From: Nothopassalora personata
Taxonomy: Eukaryota > Ascomycota > Dothideomycetes > Mycosphaerellales > Mycosphaerellaceae
NCBI GenBank assembly: GCA_033816765.1
Contig: CM066288.1
Span: 4,774,001-4,838,000 of the forward strand
Reading direction: 5' to 3'
Length of the DNA: 64,000 bases
Shown here: piece after piece, positions 32,553 through 42,787 of the stretch
Layout of the letters: the number at the start of each line of letters is the position of its first letter
How positions within the stretch are numbered: the first letter of the stretch is position 1
Notes under the pieces: model-generated
The model's database searches: none
Seen by the model: only the letters and a program-made list of their open reading frames with translations
What the model was told of the DNA's origin: nothing
Position numbers and translations under genes: made by a program

Positions 32553-34175
32553 TCACGTTGGCGTGTCCGATTGAGCAGTGCCATCAGATCGTCTCCCTCC
32601 TCCGTCACTGACTGCGACCTCAATTGCTGGGCTCATTCTAGGGGTTGGTGCTGCACTTGGGGTGGGAGTGGTGTCTGTGGAAGAAGAACCTGCAGCAGCA
32701 GCGACTGTTGTCGCAGCAGGATCTCTCGATGACGCTGCGATGGCAGAGTTGGAGCGTTGCCCCATTCCGGTGGGGATTACTACAGACGAGCCGGGCATGG
32801 TGAAGTTTGGGTCAGAAAAGCCTCCTCCCGATGTTCTGTAGCTTGGCGGCAGGGACAGAGGCAAATCTGTGATGGTACCACCTTGACTGTTCGGCCTCTG
32901 CTCGCTGTCTAGGTGAAGGGTCTCAATGTCGTTGGGAAGGTCCTCGCCTTCGTAGTTGCGGATCGAGGTGTGGTCGTTCTGGTAATGTGGTGGCGATGCT
33001 GGGACGTCGTCGTACATCGGCGGCATCTCCTCGTCCCATCCAATGCCCATGCCAGCGCGCTGCGTCACGTTCAGAGCGAATTGAGTCCTCAGCACTCGCG
33101 CTGCACCAGTAGGTGTGGCGTGCTCAGGCTTCTTATTCGGTGCCCATTCCTCGGCGATGACCAATTCGAGAACGAGGTTGTGAGCGACCTTCAAGCCACT
33201 GCCAGAGTCCATCCCACAGTTTGGCTTGGTGGTGGGGTTGATACGTGCATTGAACTCGCCTTGGACTTCACCTTCGGTGAAATCGGTCTTCCAGCCCTGC
33301 TTGAGCTCATCCATGCCAATATGTCGAGTGCTTTCGTACTTGAGACCTTTGCCTTCTCCCAGCTTGTGCTCGTGCTCGCGACGAGCAGATGATATCACGC
33401 TCTCGTGCTCTTCGACTCGCCAGGTCAGTTTTCGAAGGCTCCATTGTGACTGAGTATCATCCCGCTTCGTGGTGATGCCGGTCATGCGACATTGCACAGG
33501 AAACTCGCCAATCGGGTGCACGACATTCGGCAAGACCACGTGCAGTGTCAGGTTGGTGGGAGGAAAGACACGAACGCTGGTTTTGTCTGGTCCCGGTCGA
33601 AGAGCGCGAGTGATGAGAAGGTCGTGACGGAATTGGATCTCCTCACCACTTGTCGTCTTGGCACGGCAGTGAAGACCATACTCGATGCTGGCGAGCTGGC
33701 CATGGGTCGTTGCTGGAATGTTGCCCGGGAGTCGATGCGAGAAGGGAAAGTTCTTCATGCCTTCGCATTCTCGGAAAGTCTTTGGCTTGCGGAAGAAGTC
33801 CCACTCCTGAAGGTCAAGGACCTGGGTAATGCTGCAATCGCGGCATTTGTCCTGGACGGGCTTCTTCTTCGTCACGGTGGTCTTTTCCAAGAATAGCTTG
33901 CAGCTCTCCAATGTCACTTCCGGGCTGTTTGGTGTAATGTACAGTTGACCCGAAACAATCACACCTGACGACTGGCTGGGAGGGTCAAGCAGGAGCGCGG
34001 GAGGCGACTCCATCTGCAGATTCAGCTTCACGGCATCCTTTGTGGGCGTTCTGGGCGCATTGCTATGTTTGTTGTCCCTCGAGCCCGATCGATCCTTGGA
34101 CTTTGACTTGTCATCTGGTGAGCTGTGCTTCTTGCCGAGAAGCAGGGCTTTCGGGCGGCCCACGAACTTGTCCAT
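32553..34175 (-). CDS. Arrestin-related trafficking adaptor (LDB19/ART1-like)
   Basis: Intronless, 540 residues from the ATG at 34175 (upstream in-frame codons have no ATG). Ser/Lys-rich N-terminus, then an arrestin fold: KLNLQMESPPALLLDPPSQS, VSGQLYITPNSPEVTLESCK, and a conserved middle block (HRLPGNIPATTHGQLASIEY). The spacing and the first block fit the LDB19/ART1 group. Three PPxY motifs lie in the tail: PPMY (385-388), PPHY (395-398) and PPSY (443-446). PPxY recruits the Rsp5/NEDD4 ubiquitin ligase, so the protein likely directs ubiquitination and endocytosis of plasma-membrane transporters. The C-terminal 90 residues are Ser/Thr/Pro/Ala-rich and probably phosphorylated. Confidence 0.9.
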   Translation of the reverse strand: MDKFVGRPKALLLGKKHSSPDDKSKSKDRSGSRDNKHSNAPRTPTKDAVKLNLQMESPPALLLDPPSQSSGVIVSGQLYITPNSPEVTLESCKLFLEKTTVTKKKPVQDKCRDCSITQVLDLQEWDFFRKPKTFRECEGMKNFPFSHRLPGNIPATTHGQLASIEYGLHCRAKTTSGEEIQFRHDLLITRALRPGPDKTSVRVFPPTNLTLHVVLPNVVHPIGEFPVQCRMTGITTKRDDTQSQWSLRKLTWRVEEHESVISSARREHEHKLGEGKGLKYESTRHIGMDELKQGWKTDFTEGEVQGEFNARINPTTKPNCGMDSGSGLKVAHNLVLELVIAEEWAPNKKPEHATPTGAARVLRTQFALNVTQRAGMGIGWDEEMPPMYDDVPASPPHYQNDHTSIRNYEGEDLPNDIETLHLDSEQRPNSQGGTITDLPLSLPPSYRTSGGGFSDPNFTMPGSSVVIPTGMGQRSNSAIAASSRDPAATTVAAAAGSSSTDTTPTPSAAPTPRMSPAIEVAVSDGGGRRSDGTAQSDTPT

Positions 34176-34935
34176 GCTTCCTCGTCTCGTTTCCAACGGC
34201 CGTTCTGGGAGTTTGCTTTTCGGGATGTCGAGGTGTTGGGTTGCGGAATTGCGTCCAAAATCCAGGCCGAGGATTCACCCAGGCATGGTTCAGATGTGTC
34301 TGGTCCTAATAAGTAAGTACAGTACTTTCACGCACGGTGGGTGCGATGGCGTGAGTACCTGGACCGAAGAACTAACTCTAGTACATACATCGATGATGGG
34401 AGACTAGTTCTAGCTACATCTATCCCGGCCAATTTCTTCCTCCAAAATTTGCACACCTGTTCTGTCAGAAATAGAATAGCCATGGCCTCATGTGAAAGCG
34501 TGATGAGGAGATAGATCATCATCACTACCCAGAGTATAGCAGCACACATGTCCTCGCAGCAAACCATCGACAACATCCCCGCACATCACCTCTGAGGCTG
34601 TTTGCTGTCTTCATCCTCCACTGATGAACATCTCCGGAGAAGCGTCGCACGCAGGTGTGACGCGAATGCTCAAGCAGATTACGACAGCTCATGTTAGCTG
34701 CAATGCGCACCACCTTGCGTGTGATGCGTTCAACTAAGACTCTAGTCGCATGCAAGCCTGCAGATTCAATACTGACTCACATAGAACCTAGTGCGAATGT
34801 GCACCACCACGCGCAACTAAACTTCTAACATCTGCGCCCACATCAACAATGCCGACGGCCTGCCTCGTGAAAGTCGCCGTTCGCTTCTACAACGGAGCTC
34901 AAAGCAAAGGCCGGGAAAATCAGCAGCGAAAAGCT
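34176..34935. other. Arrestin gene upstream region
   Basis: Likely 5' UTR and promoter of the arrestin gene. No coding sequence supported. Confidence 0.45.
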
Positions 34936-35094
34936 TCATCGGTGAGCTCCGGTATCGCCACACCCTTGCAGCATCGCCTGTGCCGTCGTCCGTTTCGTCG
35001 TTTCGTCGCCCGTCAAGAAGGCAGAGAAATCTATCAAAGGGATCTCCAGAGCATCGTGCGAGACTGCCGAACTCACAACAGCTTCTGGACGCAT
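34936..35094 (-). pseudogene. N-terminal fragment of a 2-oxoglutarate/Fe(II) oxygenase
   Basis: From an ATG at 35094 the minus strand reads MRPEAVVSSA then ALEIPLIDFSAFLTGDETTK, and continues to AQAMLQG. This is the typical start of isopenicillin-N-synthase-like oxygenases (IPLIDFSAFLxGD...), just before the FxxxGFxYLxNH block. That block and the HxD..H iron site are absent, and the frame soon stops at 34936. The sequence downstream is unrelated or scrambled. A dead 5' fragment is the simplest reading; an unseen intron cannot be excluded, but no downstream exon is found. Confidence 0.6.
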
Positions 35095-35136
35095 CTTTGG
35101 AAGCGAGGTTGAGAAGTAGTGCTGAGGCCGAATCAA

Positions 35137-35470
35137 AGTTACTGCTCACCCAGATATGCGTAAAAGCCACAATCGTGGTCTGGATCGCAGTTCTCGGTTT
35201 AGGTGTGTTGAAGATAAGGACTTGCAGGCAATTGCCCCACCACGAGTGATACGCGAGAACGAGTGGGGTGTGTGTGGTGCAGCTTGAGCTCGGCCAAGCA
35301 GATCTCATCCCTTATTACTCCTTCCGCAAATTGAATGCATTACAGTCTTCACACTGATAGCAGCGCTCACGAGTTCCAAGCAAGGTCCCGAGCTGATCAG
35401 CCCACGACCAGGAACCAACCAGCCCACGGGAGGAGCTCAACATCCCAACCATAAAAACAGCACCGCCACC
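35137..35470. other. Upstream region of the ACMSD-like gene
   Basis: No coding sequence seen; likely promoter. Confidence 0.45.
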
Positions 35471-36574
35471 ATGCCCATCGTCGACATCCACACCCACATG
35501 TACCCGCCCACCCTCATGTCCATCCTCCGTCGACGCTCTCAAGTCCCCTACGTAAAACCATCCCCCAACCAAAGCCCCTCACACGAGCGCCTCATAATCC
35601 TGCCCTCCGAAGAAGCCTCCACCGGAACTTCCCATGGCCGCCCCATAGGACCCGAGTACCACGACATCAACCAAAAAATCGCATTCATGGACCTCCACCG
35701 GATCGATATTTCGGTCATATCTCTTGCAAACCCATGGCTGGACTGGCTTCCCGCGGACCAAGGAGCGGAGACGGCGAGGGTGGTGAATGATGATGTCGAG
35801 GCGATGTGTGCGAGTTGTCCGGGAAGGTTGTATCATTTTGGGACGTTACCGTTGAGTGCAAGTACGGAGGAAGTAGTGGGGGAGGTGAGGAGGTTGAAGG
35901 GGTTGAAGTATTGTCGGGGGATTGTGATGGGGACGGGTGGAGTTGGTGGTACGGGTTTGGATGATGTGAGGTTGGATGGGATCTGGAAGGCGATTGAGGA
36001 GGCTGGGATGTTGGTTTTCTTGCATCCGCATTATGGCTTGCCGGCGGAGATGTATGGACCGAGGGTGGCGGATTATGGACATGTGCTCGCTTTGGCGATG
36101 GGGTTTCCGATGGAGACGACGATTGCTGTTGCTAGGATGTTGCTTTCCGGGGTGTTTGATCGGTTTAGGAAGCTGAATGTGCTGCTTGCGCATAGTGGTG
36201 GGACTTTACCGTTCCTTGCCGGGAGAATCGAGAGCTGCATTGCGCATGACGCGCACATGAAGAAGGCTGGGGCGCTCGAGAACCGGAGAGATGTGTGGGA
36301 TGTGCTGAAGAAGAACATATACCTGGACGCTGTGATCTACTCGGACGTCGGGCTGAAGGCTGCTATTGATGCTTCTGGCGCTGATAGGTTGATGTTTGGG
36401 ACGGATCATCCTTTCTTTCCGCCGCTGGAGGGAGAGGAGAAGGAGTGGGAGAAGGAGTGGCTTAGTGTCACTTCGAACAGTGTGGCCGTCCAGGCGGCCA
36501 TGGGAAGTAATGAGAAGGGCGCGGAGGATATCATGGGTGGCAACGCAGTGCGGATCTTGCGACTTGACAGCTAG
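35471..36574 (+). CDS. Amidohydrolase 2 / ACMSD-like decarboxylase
   Basis: Intronless, 367 residues. Zinc-ligand motif MPIVDIHTHMYP (H7, H9), then LVFLHPHYGLP (active-site His pair), VLLAHSGGTLPFL and DRLMFGTDHPFFPP (metal-binding Asp). This set is typical of 2-amino-3-carboxymuconate-6-semialdehyde decarboxylase and related non-oxidative decarboxylases such as gamma-resorcylate decarboxylase. Those enzymes remove CO2 from aromatic or muconate acids in tryptophan and aromatic catabolism. The exact substrate cannot be told. Base composition changes sharply inside the gene: the first ~290 bp are C-rich, the rest G-rich, with no break in the protein. Confidence 0.88.
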   Translation: MPIVDIHTHMYPPTLMSILRRRSQVPYVKPSPNQSPSHERLIILPSEEASTGTSHGRPIGPEYHDINQKIAFMDLHRIDISVISLANPWLDWLPADQGAETARVVNDDVEAMCASCPGRLYHFGTLPLSASTEEVVGEVRRLKGLKYCRGIVMGTGGVGGTGLDDVRLDGIWKAIEEAGMLVFLHPHYGLPAEMYGPRVADYGHVLALAMGFPMETTIAVARMLLSGVFDRFRKLNVLLAHSGGTLPFLAGRIESCIAHDAHMKKAGALENRRDVWDVLKKNIYLDAVIYSDVGLKAAIDASGADRLMFGTDHPFFPPLEGEEKEWEKEWLSVTSNSVAVQAAMGSNEKGAEDIMGGNAVRILRLDS

Positions 36575-36666
36575 AACCTTGGACCTCCCATCTATTCAAG
36601 ACTCTCGATGGCACGAAATGTATGCAAGATCGAACACAATATCGCCAATGTGTGGCATGAACCACT

Positions 36667-39600
36667 TCATGTCTGCGCAAATCCTGGAACGGAGTCAGCA
36701 TATATCACGATCGAGGACTAGAGCACACTTACGCTCTTCATCCAGCCGCGTCCCTTTGGCCCAGCTCTCAGTGACCCAATCATGGCTCACAATACGTGGA
36801 AGCTGCTTTCTGTTCGCGATAGCTTTACGCATACGCTGAGCAGCACCTGTGTCGCCCTTCGAAATCACGACATGGCTGACCTCAAGATCTTCAACCGATT
36901 CTGCCACAACGCCGCCAGCGAACTCAAACAGGCGAATCGTCTCAAACGCAACATCTTCAAAGAAAGCAGCAATTCCGTGAAACATCCATCCAGGCATGGC
37001 ATCAAGCTCATGGCCGTGATCGTCGAGCTGGTCCAGGATCTCCGCAGGCTCAAACACATCCTCGACCTTCGAAGGCATCTTCTTGAACAGCTCGAGTAGG
37101 TCTTGCGGTGCCACGTCACGCGCGTAACTATCGCCGTACTCGTCAACATTGTCATTGTACTTGCCTTCTTCTGCCGAGATGGTATGTAGCAGATGGTGAG
37201 GTTCGAGGGGCAGCAGTAGTCCAGGTCTCCCGAAATCAGCTTCGCTCTGCTTTACGCAATCAAGTAGCCAGCTTGGTCTGATAATGTTCCGTTCATCACG
37301 CTTCGCGATCGAGGCGACCTTGATGACTCTACGGTCTGCGATGAGGATTGTATGAGGGTCCGTCTCAGCCGCCACGACGTTTCCGCCATTGGCCTTGATC
37401 AAGATCTCCAGCTCAGCCTTGGTCTTTTTGATAGGTTTCGGTGCCTCGCTCATGACGAAGAAACTTAGACCTTCGAACACTTTCGTCGCAGGTCCGGCAT
37501 AAGGTGTTGTGACATCGTTCTCCTGGCCCTGAATGATTAGTGCTTGCTTACGCTTTCGGGTTGTCCTCTGCTTTCGTGCCTCCTCGATCTTGAACTTCTT
37601 CTCTTCCCTAGCCTCCTCGGCTTGGTTTTTTAGAGCGTTGAACTCGTCGATGCCGAGTGCTTGCGTCCAGTCTTTATCGGTTCTGAGCTTCTTGAACCGA
37701 GGGAAGCGCAAGGTCGACCTCATCCTGAATTGATCTGTGGGACTAACTGATGCAGCCTTGACGGAAATCACGACTGAATCTTCTGGCTTGATCCAGACAT
37801 CTGGCCTTTCGTACTGTCGATCACCGCCACCGAGCTCAATCCAATCTGTGGGTGGTTTCTTCTTGTCCCAGGTTATCCACTTGCCCTCTGTCCGATGGCG
37901 GATTTCGGCGTAGTCGTTCGCACTGAAACCACCGCCGACTTTGAAGAATGAGTATGTCTTCTGTGGGTTGGTGCCCGGATTCGCTTGGAAGTAATCAGCG
38001 GAAAGCTTGAGGCCGCACAGGAAGCTGCTAAGGCCACCTCCTCTCTTTCCCGAACCATAGTAGCCACCGACGACTACACAGTCCAGTGACTCGCCAAATT
38101 CGGTCATGTACTCAGGCTTGACCTTGATCCAGTCATCATTGCGCTCGTTTAACCGGTACTCCGATCGAGGGTTCTTCAACACGAGTCCTTCACTTGCCTC
38201 TGCAACGACTCGACGTAGGATGGGATAGATCTCGGCCGCTTGTTGTGCTTCCTGATAGTCGTGGATCTCGAGCCTGCGATTCACCGACGTGATGCTAGCC
38301 AGCAGCGCCTTCCGCCGGTCGCGCAGAGTGTAGTGAGTGAGGTCCTTGTCGTTTAGGTAAAGGCAGTCAAACACCTTAAAGAGAGGTCGGTGACCTCCTG
38401 CAAACGGATTCTGCTGTTGTTCGAGCGCGGCAGTCTTTAGAGTGCCGAAGCCAACCACACAATCTTCTTTCATGTCCCACGTAATCATCTCGCCGTCCAG
38501 GATGATGTTACGTACGCCATCACTAAAAGCATCACGGACGTGCCTTGTGAGCGCTGCATTATCGTCTTCGAAGCCGTTACCATAGAGGTAGGTGTAATCC
38601 TTTGCCTTGCGTGACCAGAAGCCAAATCGGCTGCCACCCGGCACATTCTCGTCTTCGATCATATGCATTTGCATGCGTTCTCCGTCGAGCTTCTCCTCAA
38701 TCCAGAAGATCGGATCCTCCTCGGTCGGGTTCATCTTCGCCACCATCTGCTCCATGGAGCGCATCTGAAAGGCAGCCAATTGTGGTTGAAAACACTGCAT
38801 CAAGCATATACCGCGATCATCGCCTTCTAGTCTAACATTAGGGTCATACAGCTCCCAGCAGACTCGTTTCAGACTACTCGAGATGTTGAAGAGGTTCTCA
38901 GCATCGGGATGCCAAATGTCGAAGAATGTCTTTTCGGTGGCGCCGACTTTCATCTGGCGCAAGATCATGCGAATCAGCCACAACAGCTCTTCTGCATTCA
39001 TACGCTTGTAGAACTCTTCGATGATGGGCCTCTGGTTCTCTTCCTTTTGGGCAACCGACAGACGATCAAGCAGTTCGTTGACTTCGGCGATGGTCATGTC
39101 TCCAGGCGTCTGCCGCATCGGTCGTTTGCTGATGACATCAAAACATCTTCCAGCAAAGTCACCGGCAGTCGAGCTGCTAGACTTGGCGCCGGGCAGTTTC
39201 CAGTGGAGCATGTTGTAGCCGTCCTCGCTATCCTTGTTGATCTTGAGGACGCGAACGAGGAGTTTGCCAAGAGTCATCTCTTTGAGTCCGTACATACCTC
39301 GATCGCGATCCTTCTCAGGAACAATCAGGCGGAAGGCAGGGTAGATGTCGTTGCCGACTTCTTTGCGCCATCTCGAGATGAAACGGCCTATGATGGAGCG
39401 TCGGATCTCGTTGGGTGAGTTTCGCGGTCCATCAGGCCCAACCTTCTTGCGAGCTTGCACTGGTCCCAGGGGCTTTTTCTTGTTGTCGTTGAGAGGGTTG
39501 AAGAGGTCTGTAAACAGTACATGGAATGGTAGGGTCTTGGAATGGTTGTGAGGTCGGTTTGGGTACTTCTCGTCCAGTTCCTGCTCTGTCATGGTCCCGT

Positions 39601-39670
39601 GGCCGTACATCATATGTTCTTCCTCTGCCGCTTCTGGGTTCTGCATCTCGACATCATCGTCTTCCGCCAT
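36667..39670 (-). CDS. LIG4: DNA ligase IV
   Basis: Exons 36733-39670 and 36667-36683, 984 residues. The 49-nt intron (GTAAGT..TTCCAG) leaves a terminal exon of 17 nt that encodes only FAQT after a split Arg, giving the usual ending LDEERFAQT. Start is the ATG at 39670. An N-terminal ATP-dependent ligase DNA-binding domain precedes the nucleotidyltransferase domain with catalytic K327 in FWIEEKLDGERMQMH. The OB-fold region (AEASEGLVLKNPRSEYRLNE) and two C-terminal BRCT domains (about 690-790 and 860-984, the latter with HVVISKGD and IVSHDWVTESW) follow. Lig4 seals double-strand breaks with its XRCC4/Lif1 partner in non-homologous end joining. All domains are present. Confidence 0.95.
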
Positions 39671-40073
39671 GGTGGCGTTCTGTTTGATGGTGTGAGAGGA
39701 ATGTAAGGAAGCGACGGGCGAATGAAGTGGCAAAGCAGTATTTCTTGATATGTATGCTTCGCCTTCCTATTCCTCTTGGATGTGTTACATGACACCCCCA
39801 TTCATCTACCTGTCGATGTTGTGTTGACGAGAGAGATTCATTCATTCAGGCAACAGTAGCTCTAGGACTACCTGGCGGCGACGCGAAAGGCCGTGCCCGT
39901 GCACGACGTGCCAGGCACGGCCGAGCCGCGTCTTGGTCAGGGAAGATGCTTACGGAGCGGTTTCAATGGCGACAGGTCCCATCAACACGTCCACAGCAAG
40001 CACTTCCTTCGCTTCGGCCTCTCGTTGTTGACGATAATGAAAGCGCGACTACCACCTCGCTCTGCATGCGCAT
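39671..40073. promoter_or_regulatory. Divergent promoter between LIG4 and IRS4
   Basis: About 400 bp between the opposed ATGs of LIG4 (39670) and IRS4 (40074). It contains a GC-rich imperfect palindrome, ggccgtgcccgtgcacgac, near 39.89 kb. No other gene fits. Confidence 0.5.
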
Positions 40074-41987
40074 ATGCATCCCTCCACCCCGTCGAGAGCC
40101 TCCTCCGTCGCTAGCGTCGATAGCCAGACCACGAACAACAATGCCGCTCTGCTAGGAGCCACGCGAGCCTTTGGCAGACGGCCTCAGCCAGCTACGAAGA
40201 ACCCTACAGGCCATCATGGAGTCCTCACGGCGGCGCCTTCGACGGCGGGGCATGGAAAGACGAGCACGACGACAGTGCCAGACCGCAGCTTCTCCACGTC
40301 TCCCCTGCCACTGCCACTGCCACTGCCACTGCCACTGCCACGGTCACGGCCACGGCCACCTGCGGGCAGTCCAGGAAGTGATGTGATGAAGGAGAAGGCA
40401 CTGGCCCCAGACCTTGTGAATATGCCACATCTGCGTGTACCACAGAACGACGCTCGACCTCCGCATGCCAGGTCGCCTTCTCAGCAGGCCGCTGTTTTGG
40501 CTGCGACACGTGCTCGTCCGCCAGCAGCCGCGCCGAAGACTGGGCCTCCGGATGCATCTCGTGTCGACACACCTGCCAGGCCAGCCGTCGCGCCAAAACC
40601 TCGGAGACTCAGTGGGCCCATCAGGAAGACCGAGGAATCGAAACATGTCAGCGACGAGCCAACGGACACAACTCCGCTTGTACCCACCACATCGCTCCTT
40701 GATCTGTTTGAGCAAAAGTTGAAGGAGCAGCAGTCGGAAAAGAGACCGACACCCATAGTCGGTAAGTCGCATGACGGCCCTGCCATCAGGAGCGCGAAGC
40801 CACTCATGCCGCCTAGATCTGGTATTACATCCATGATACAGTTACAGTACACAAGCAATCCAGAGGCAACATCATCGTCCCCACCTAAGCAGAGGTTGAA
40901 GAGGGACTCCGCAGTGTCGGAGCAACAGGACGGCAATGTCAGCTCGGGAGAGTCTTTCGTTTCTGCTTCTCAAGATCTCGATGCACAGTCTCCCGTGAGC
41001 CCGACGGCTGCGTCGGACCTAAGAGCTATCACCCAAAGTCCATCTCCAGGGCAAGTCTTGAGGGATCAGGCGGATGCAACGAGGCGTCCTGCACCCTCGC
41101 CGTCTGCAGCGCGACAGAATTCCCAAATAGCAATCAAGCCAATCCAGGTCCAAAGTCAGCCAAGCGGCCAGCGGGGGCCCTTAACCGCGCCTTCGGACAG
41201 CATGTCCATTTCTTCCGCAAAGTCGGTCCGGTCGATTCCAGCGCAGTATCATCAAGCATATCCCCGGCGTATGACGCCTCAGATGAGCGGAGACCAGCTC
41301 GCCAACGCCATCGTCGCATCGAGTCTGGCATCGTCGCGCGTGCCTTCCCCGATGCGCTTAGAGCCACCTCCAATACCCGGTCGACACACAAAAAATCATC
41401 ACCACCATCACAAGCTAGCCTTTTCGCGCACGCCGAGTCCAGCTAAAGGAGGCATGCTGCACACTCTCCGCAAAGCAGATGATTCGGCATCGGATGGCGA
41501 GGATGATCCCCATCCGTATGCCAAGCACAAGAAGAAGCGACTCGTGCGAAAGCATCCGAACAAGCATCATGAAGGCGATCGAAAGCGATGGCGAGATGCC
41601 GTGACTGATCGCGAGAGAAAACGTTACGAGGGTGTATGGGCGGCGAACAAGGGTCTACACTATTCATTCACCCTCGAAGAACAGCAGCTATTCACTCGTG
41701 CGCCTCAGCACCCACGAACACTCCAAGCGAAGACGTCCGCGAACGAGGCAGTCTCAAACATCGTAGCTCGGGACATCTGGAGCCGCTCTCGCTTGCCGGA
41801 ACAGACGTTGGAAATGGTCTGGGATCTCGTGGATCACGACGCTGTCGGCAGGCTGCAGAAGGATGAGTTCGTGGTGGGCATGTGGTTGATCGATCAACGA
41901 CTGAAAGGACGCAAGCTACCCGTGAAGGTATCAGAAACGGTTTGGGCAAGTGTCAGAGGCGTATCAGGGATCAAGGTCAGGAAATAG
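40074..41987 (+). CDS. IRS4: EH-domain protein IRS4
   Basis: Intronless, 637 residues. A long disordered N-terminal half rich in Pro, Ser and Ala holds a PLPLPLPLPLPLPLP run and a His run. The C-terminal EH domain (about 520-625) reads AVSNIVARDIWSRSRLPEQT then LEMVWDLVDHDAVGRLQKDE and FVVGMWLIDQRLKGRKLP. EH domains bind NPF motifs. Yeast Irs4 and Tax4 regulate the inositol 5-phosphatase Inp51 and affect PI(4,5)P2, autophagy and rDNA silencing. The charged helix before the EH domain (KRWRDAVTDRERKRYEGVWA) is also a family feature. Confidence 0.88.
   Translation: MHPSTPSRASSVASVDSQTTNNNAALLGATRAFGRRPQPATKNPTGHHGVLTAAPSTAGHGKTSTTTVPDRSFSTSPLPLPLPLPLPLPRSRPRPPAGSPGSDVMKEKALAPDLVNMPHLRVPQNDARPPHARSPSQQAAVLAATRARPPAAAPKTGPPDASRVDTPARPAVAPKPRRLSGPIRKTEESKHVSDEPTDTTPLVPTTSLLDLFEQKLKEQQSEKRPTPIVGKSHDGPAIRSAKPLMPPRSGITSMIQLQYTSNPEATSSSPPKQRLKRDSAVSEQQDGNVSSGESFVSASQDLDAQSPVSPTAASDLRAITQSPSPGQVLRDQADATRRPAPSPSAARQNSQIAIKPIQVQSQPSGQRGPLTAPSDSMSISSAKSVRSIPAQYHQAYPRRMTPQMSGDQLANAIVASSLASSRVPSPMRLEPPPIPGRHTKNHHHHHKLAFSRTPSPAKGGMLHTLRKADDSASDGEDDPHPYAKHKKKRLVRKHPNKHHEGDRKRWRDAVTDRERKRYEGVWAANKGLHYSFTLEEQQLFTRAPQHPRTLQAKTSANEAVSNIVARDIWSRSRLPEQTLEMVWDLVDHDAVGRLQKDEFVVGMWLIDQRLKGRKLPVKVSETVWASVRGVSGIKVRK
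40305..40340 (+). repeat. Hexanucleotide repeat (ctgcca)n inside IRS4
   Basis: Six units encoding alternating Leu-Pro in the disordered part of IRS4. In frame, so length changes would be tolerated. Confidence 0.9.
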
Positions 41988-42787
41988 AATCGACTGACTG
42001 AGGTCACGCGGCGCGAGGCGTCGACTGCTGCCTCTGCTGCAAAAGCGGCGTTGTCAAGGATTTGTGATAGTGCGTAGTTTGAGCGGTGATACCCATGACT
42101 GCAGTTTGGATAGAGAGTATCAATAAAGGGAAGTGGTTTGGAGCAGGGCCTCTTGTGGCTTTCGCAGACTCCCGCGTAGCATCTGCATCTTGAACATCAT
42201 AGGCCGTAACTCGGCACACCCAGACAATAGAACTAAGGTTCAGTAGCCTCCATTGCTGTGGCCCTCTCCATCAAAAAACATATATACGACTGCGCGCTCC
42301 CGACGCGCCTCTCAACCCTTGTCTCGCGGTTTTTCTTCCGCGCATACGTCAACGCGACGGAACACTACACGCGTGTCTTCTTCACTCTACATGCTAACAG
42401 TCATCTCGCCGGCCATAGGGAGGGAGCATGAATCCTTGCCATCCCATGGGCGTTTACATGTGGAGGCTCTTCTCTTGCTTGTTTGCTTGCTTGCTTGCTG
42501 CTTTCACCCGCTCGCTATGGTATTGTATGGAGGAGGGGGGGATGGGGATAGGGACAGGGGTCGGGATGTGGACAGGGACCGGGATGTGGACGTGGACGTT
42601 GGGACAACGGACTGATGGGGGGTAAAACCGTAAAAGCATCGAGAGTTCTGACTTCAGACCCTACCGAGCGCTAAGCTCAGTTGAGACAGGGAGTGGTCTG
42701 AGATCTTCTCTACGATGATGCACAATGCCTGCGCCCACGTACTTACTCTGCTTCAACACTCTTTGCACAAGACTGAGAGAGCGCGTC
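41988..42787. other. Intergenic, simple repeats, no gene
   Basis: Contains (gctt)n-like sequence at 42.47 kb and a purine-rich imperfect repeat of gggatgtggacaggga at 42.53-42.60 kb. Upstream region of CYP8. Confidence 0.45.
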
